Assembly: GCA_947579605.1 (NCBI GenBank)
Contig: OX388319.1
Coordinates: forward strand, 124,001-188,000
Direction: 5' to 3'
From: Athripsodes cinereus
Lineage: Eukaryota; Arthropoda; Insecta; Trichoptera; Leptoceridae
Length of the DNA stretch: 64,000 nucleotides
Positions 63,238 to 64,000 of this stretch are shown here, in pieces; the first letter of the stretch is position 1, and each line of letters starts with the position of its first letter. A model generated the notes under the pieces. It saw only the letters and a list, made by a program, of their open reading frames with translations, searched no databases and had not been told where the DNA came from. Made by a program: the position numbers and the translations under genes.

Positions 63238-63320
63238 TTTAGCTGCCTGACCCGTTTTACCGTTCTATCTAGAGATTCCAGGTTCGACTCCTCTCGTTGT
63301 CTAGGTAATTACTACAACTT
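63238..63320 (+). repeat. Possible decayed tRNA-derived SINE head
   Basis: 'ccaggttcgactcctctc' holds a good RNA polymerase III B box (GGTTCGANTCC). Upstream 'tttagctgcctgacccgt' could be a worn A-box region. There is no cloverleaf and no tail. Confidence 0.35.
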
Positions 63321-63520
63321 CACGTTTCAAACATATTATTATGGCTTAACTGTACAGTAACTGTAAAGCTATTTGGGGATTTATTTCAAACACAGATTCA
63401 CTCGCATGCAAAAATGTATTAGATTTATCCCGAACAATCCATGGCTACATCAAGCAGGATTACAAGAGATGTCAATTTTCAAATGAAACGTTGTTGTCAT
63501 GTAACAAAAAAATACTTACA

Positions 63521-63706
63521 TTTTTTTTTTTCAAGAAAGATATATCTGGGTTTTGTTATAAACCCAAATACAACTTTATACACCTTCCACAGTAAGCTAA
63601 AAGCTTATGTCGTGAAAGGAGAGTTTGCCGGCACCTGGGATCGAACCGCGGACCCCTTGTTCAAGAGGCCGAGACTCTACCTCCAGGCTACCGACGAACT
63701 CCAATT
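63521..63706 (-). mobile_element. tRNA-derived SINE, near full length
   Basis: Minus strand: head 'gagttcgtcggtagcctgg' with A box 'tagcctggaggtagagtctc' (63671-63690), then B box 'ggttcgatccc' (63637-63647) at tRNA-like spacing. A non-tRNA body with the hairpin 'tgggtttataacaaaaccca' follows, then a poly(A) tail (T run 63521-63531). About 185 bp. The paired boxes suggest it could be transcribed by RNA polymerase III. It needs LINE enzymes for mobility; its poly(A) tail differs from the TAGTA and AATA tails of the LINEs seen here, so its partner is not evident. Confidence 0.88.
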
Positions 63707-64000
63707 TGGGTGCATGTGTATCTACAAAATATATTATAATACCACACGCACCTACATACATATAGGGATGAGAGAGAGACATTACACAATATAATCTAAT
63801 ATTAGGTAGATACCTACATAATATATTATCTTCCCTCTCTACCCAAATCACCTTCTCTCCCCTCGCTACCTCTATATAATTATAATATATTCCTTACACG
63901 GTGTTCTAAGAAGTTAAGACAATCCTCGGGCAAAAAACATCAAGTCTCTTGTCAGTCAGTCAGTAAGTTATTTATATATAATAGCGCGTACGTATATAAC
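63707..64000. other. AT-rich right edge
   Basis: No gene recognised; 'cagtcagtcagt' near 63955. Confidence 0.35.

Noticed and set aside
63238..63320. Functional tRNA gene
   Set aside because: A B box is present but no cloverleaf or acceptor stem can be drawn; more likely a worn SINE head.
1..64000. CRISPR array, bacterial operon, rRNA or phage content
   Set aside because: No regularly spaced repeats with unique spacers, no ribosome-binding-site-led gene chains and no rRNA motifs; the content is eukaryotic repeats.

Overview
This window is eukaryotic, AT-rich, non-coding DNA. Non-LTR retrotransposon debris is plentiful, including RTE-like and Jockey/CR1/I-like reverse-transcriptase remains. 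There are also tRNA-headed SINEs, hairpin ('snapback') elements and short CTAC/TAGG/ATGT repeats. Together these suggest an arthropod, most likely an insect. A hemipteran such as a planthopper is my guess from the look of the repeats, but the sequence cannot prove it. I found no intact host protein gene, rRNA, functional tRNA, operon or CRISPR array. Every long open frame is a retrotransposon reverse transcriptase (RT), the opposite-strand shadow of one, or low-complexity sequence.

Layout. 1-9 kb: RT tail of an RTE-like element at the left edge, a SINE-like fragment, two LINE 3' ends, a candidate DNA element (2449-2905) and a hairpin (5016-5216), then a long AT-rich desert. 9-12 kb: a 2.4-kb structure with inverted arms of about 440 bp, one arm carrying a dated 97-bp nested insertion. 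16-20 kb: the best full copy of the ~250-bp SINE-like family (14-bp target-site duplication), a hairpin with a hammerhead-like apex, an inverted-arm element holding a LINE fragment, and an RT remnant. 21-27 kb: two copies of a ~150-bp retroposed repeat (one nested in an RT pseudogene), a near-perfect 109-bp-arm hairpin and a LINE 3' UTR. 29-34 kb: four more SINE-like copies and a retrocopy containing a long inverted duplication. 36-39.5 kb: a 980-bp Harbinger-like MITE with exact ends, an ATTCGAA-rich element and two inverted LINE tails. 39.5-54 kb: mostly desert, with one RT remnant at 47.4-48.3 kb. 54-64 kb: a dense retroelement cluster that includes the best preserved RT (59007-60730, one in-frame stop, 11-bp target-site duplication), a Jockey-like RT end and two tRNA-derived SINEs.

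How the parts relate. The window reads as a gene desert or giant intron shaped by target-primed reverse transcription. The short ~250-bp family shares its 3' end and TAGTA-type tail with the RTE-like RT elements, so those elements probably supplied its mobilising enzyme. Several insertions keep matching direct repeats, and one has its empty site preserved in the sister arm of an inverted repeat. A few small GC-richer islands lie between the repeats. They are the best places to look for short exons or regulatory DNA, but none could be identified. All coordinates and matches were read by eye.
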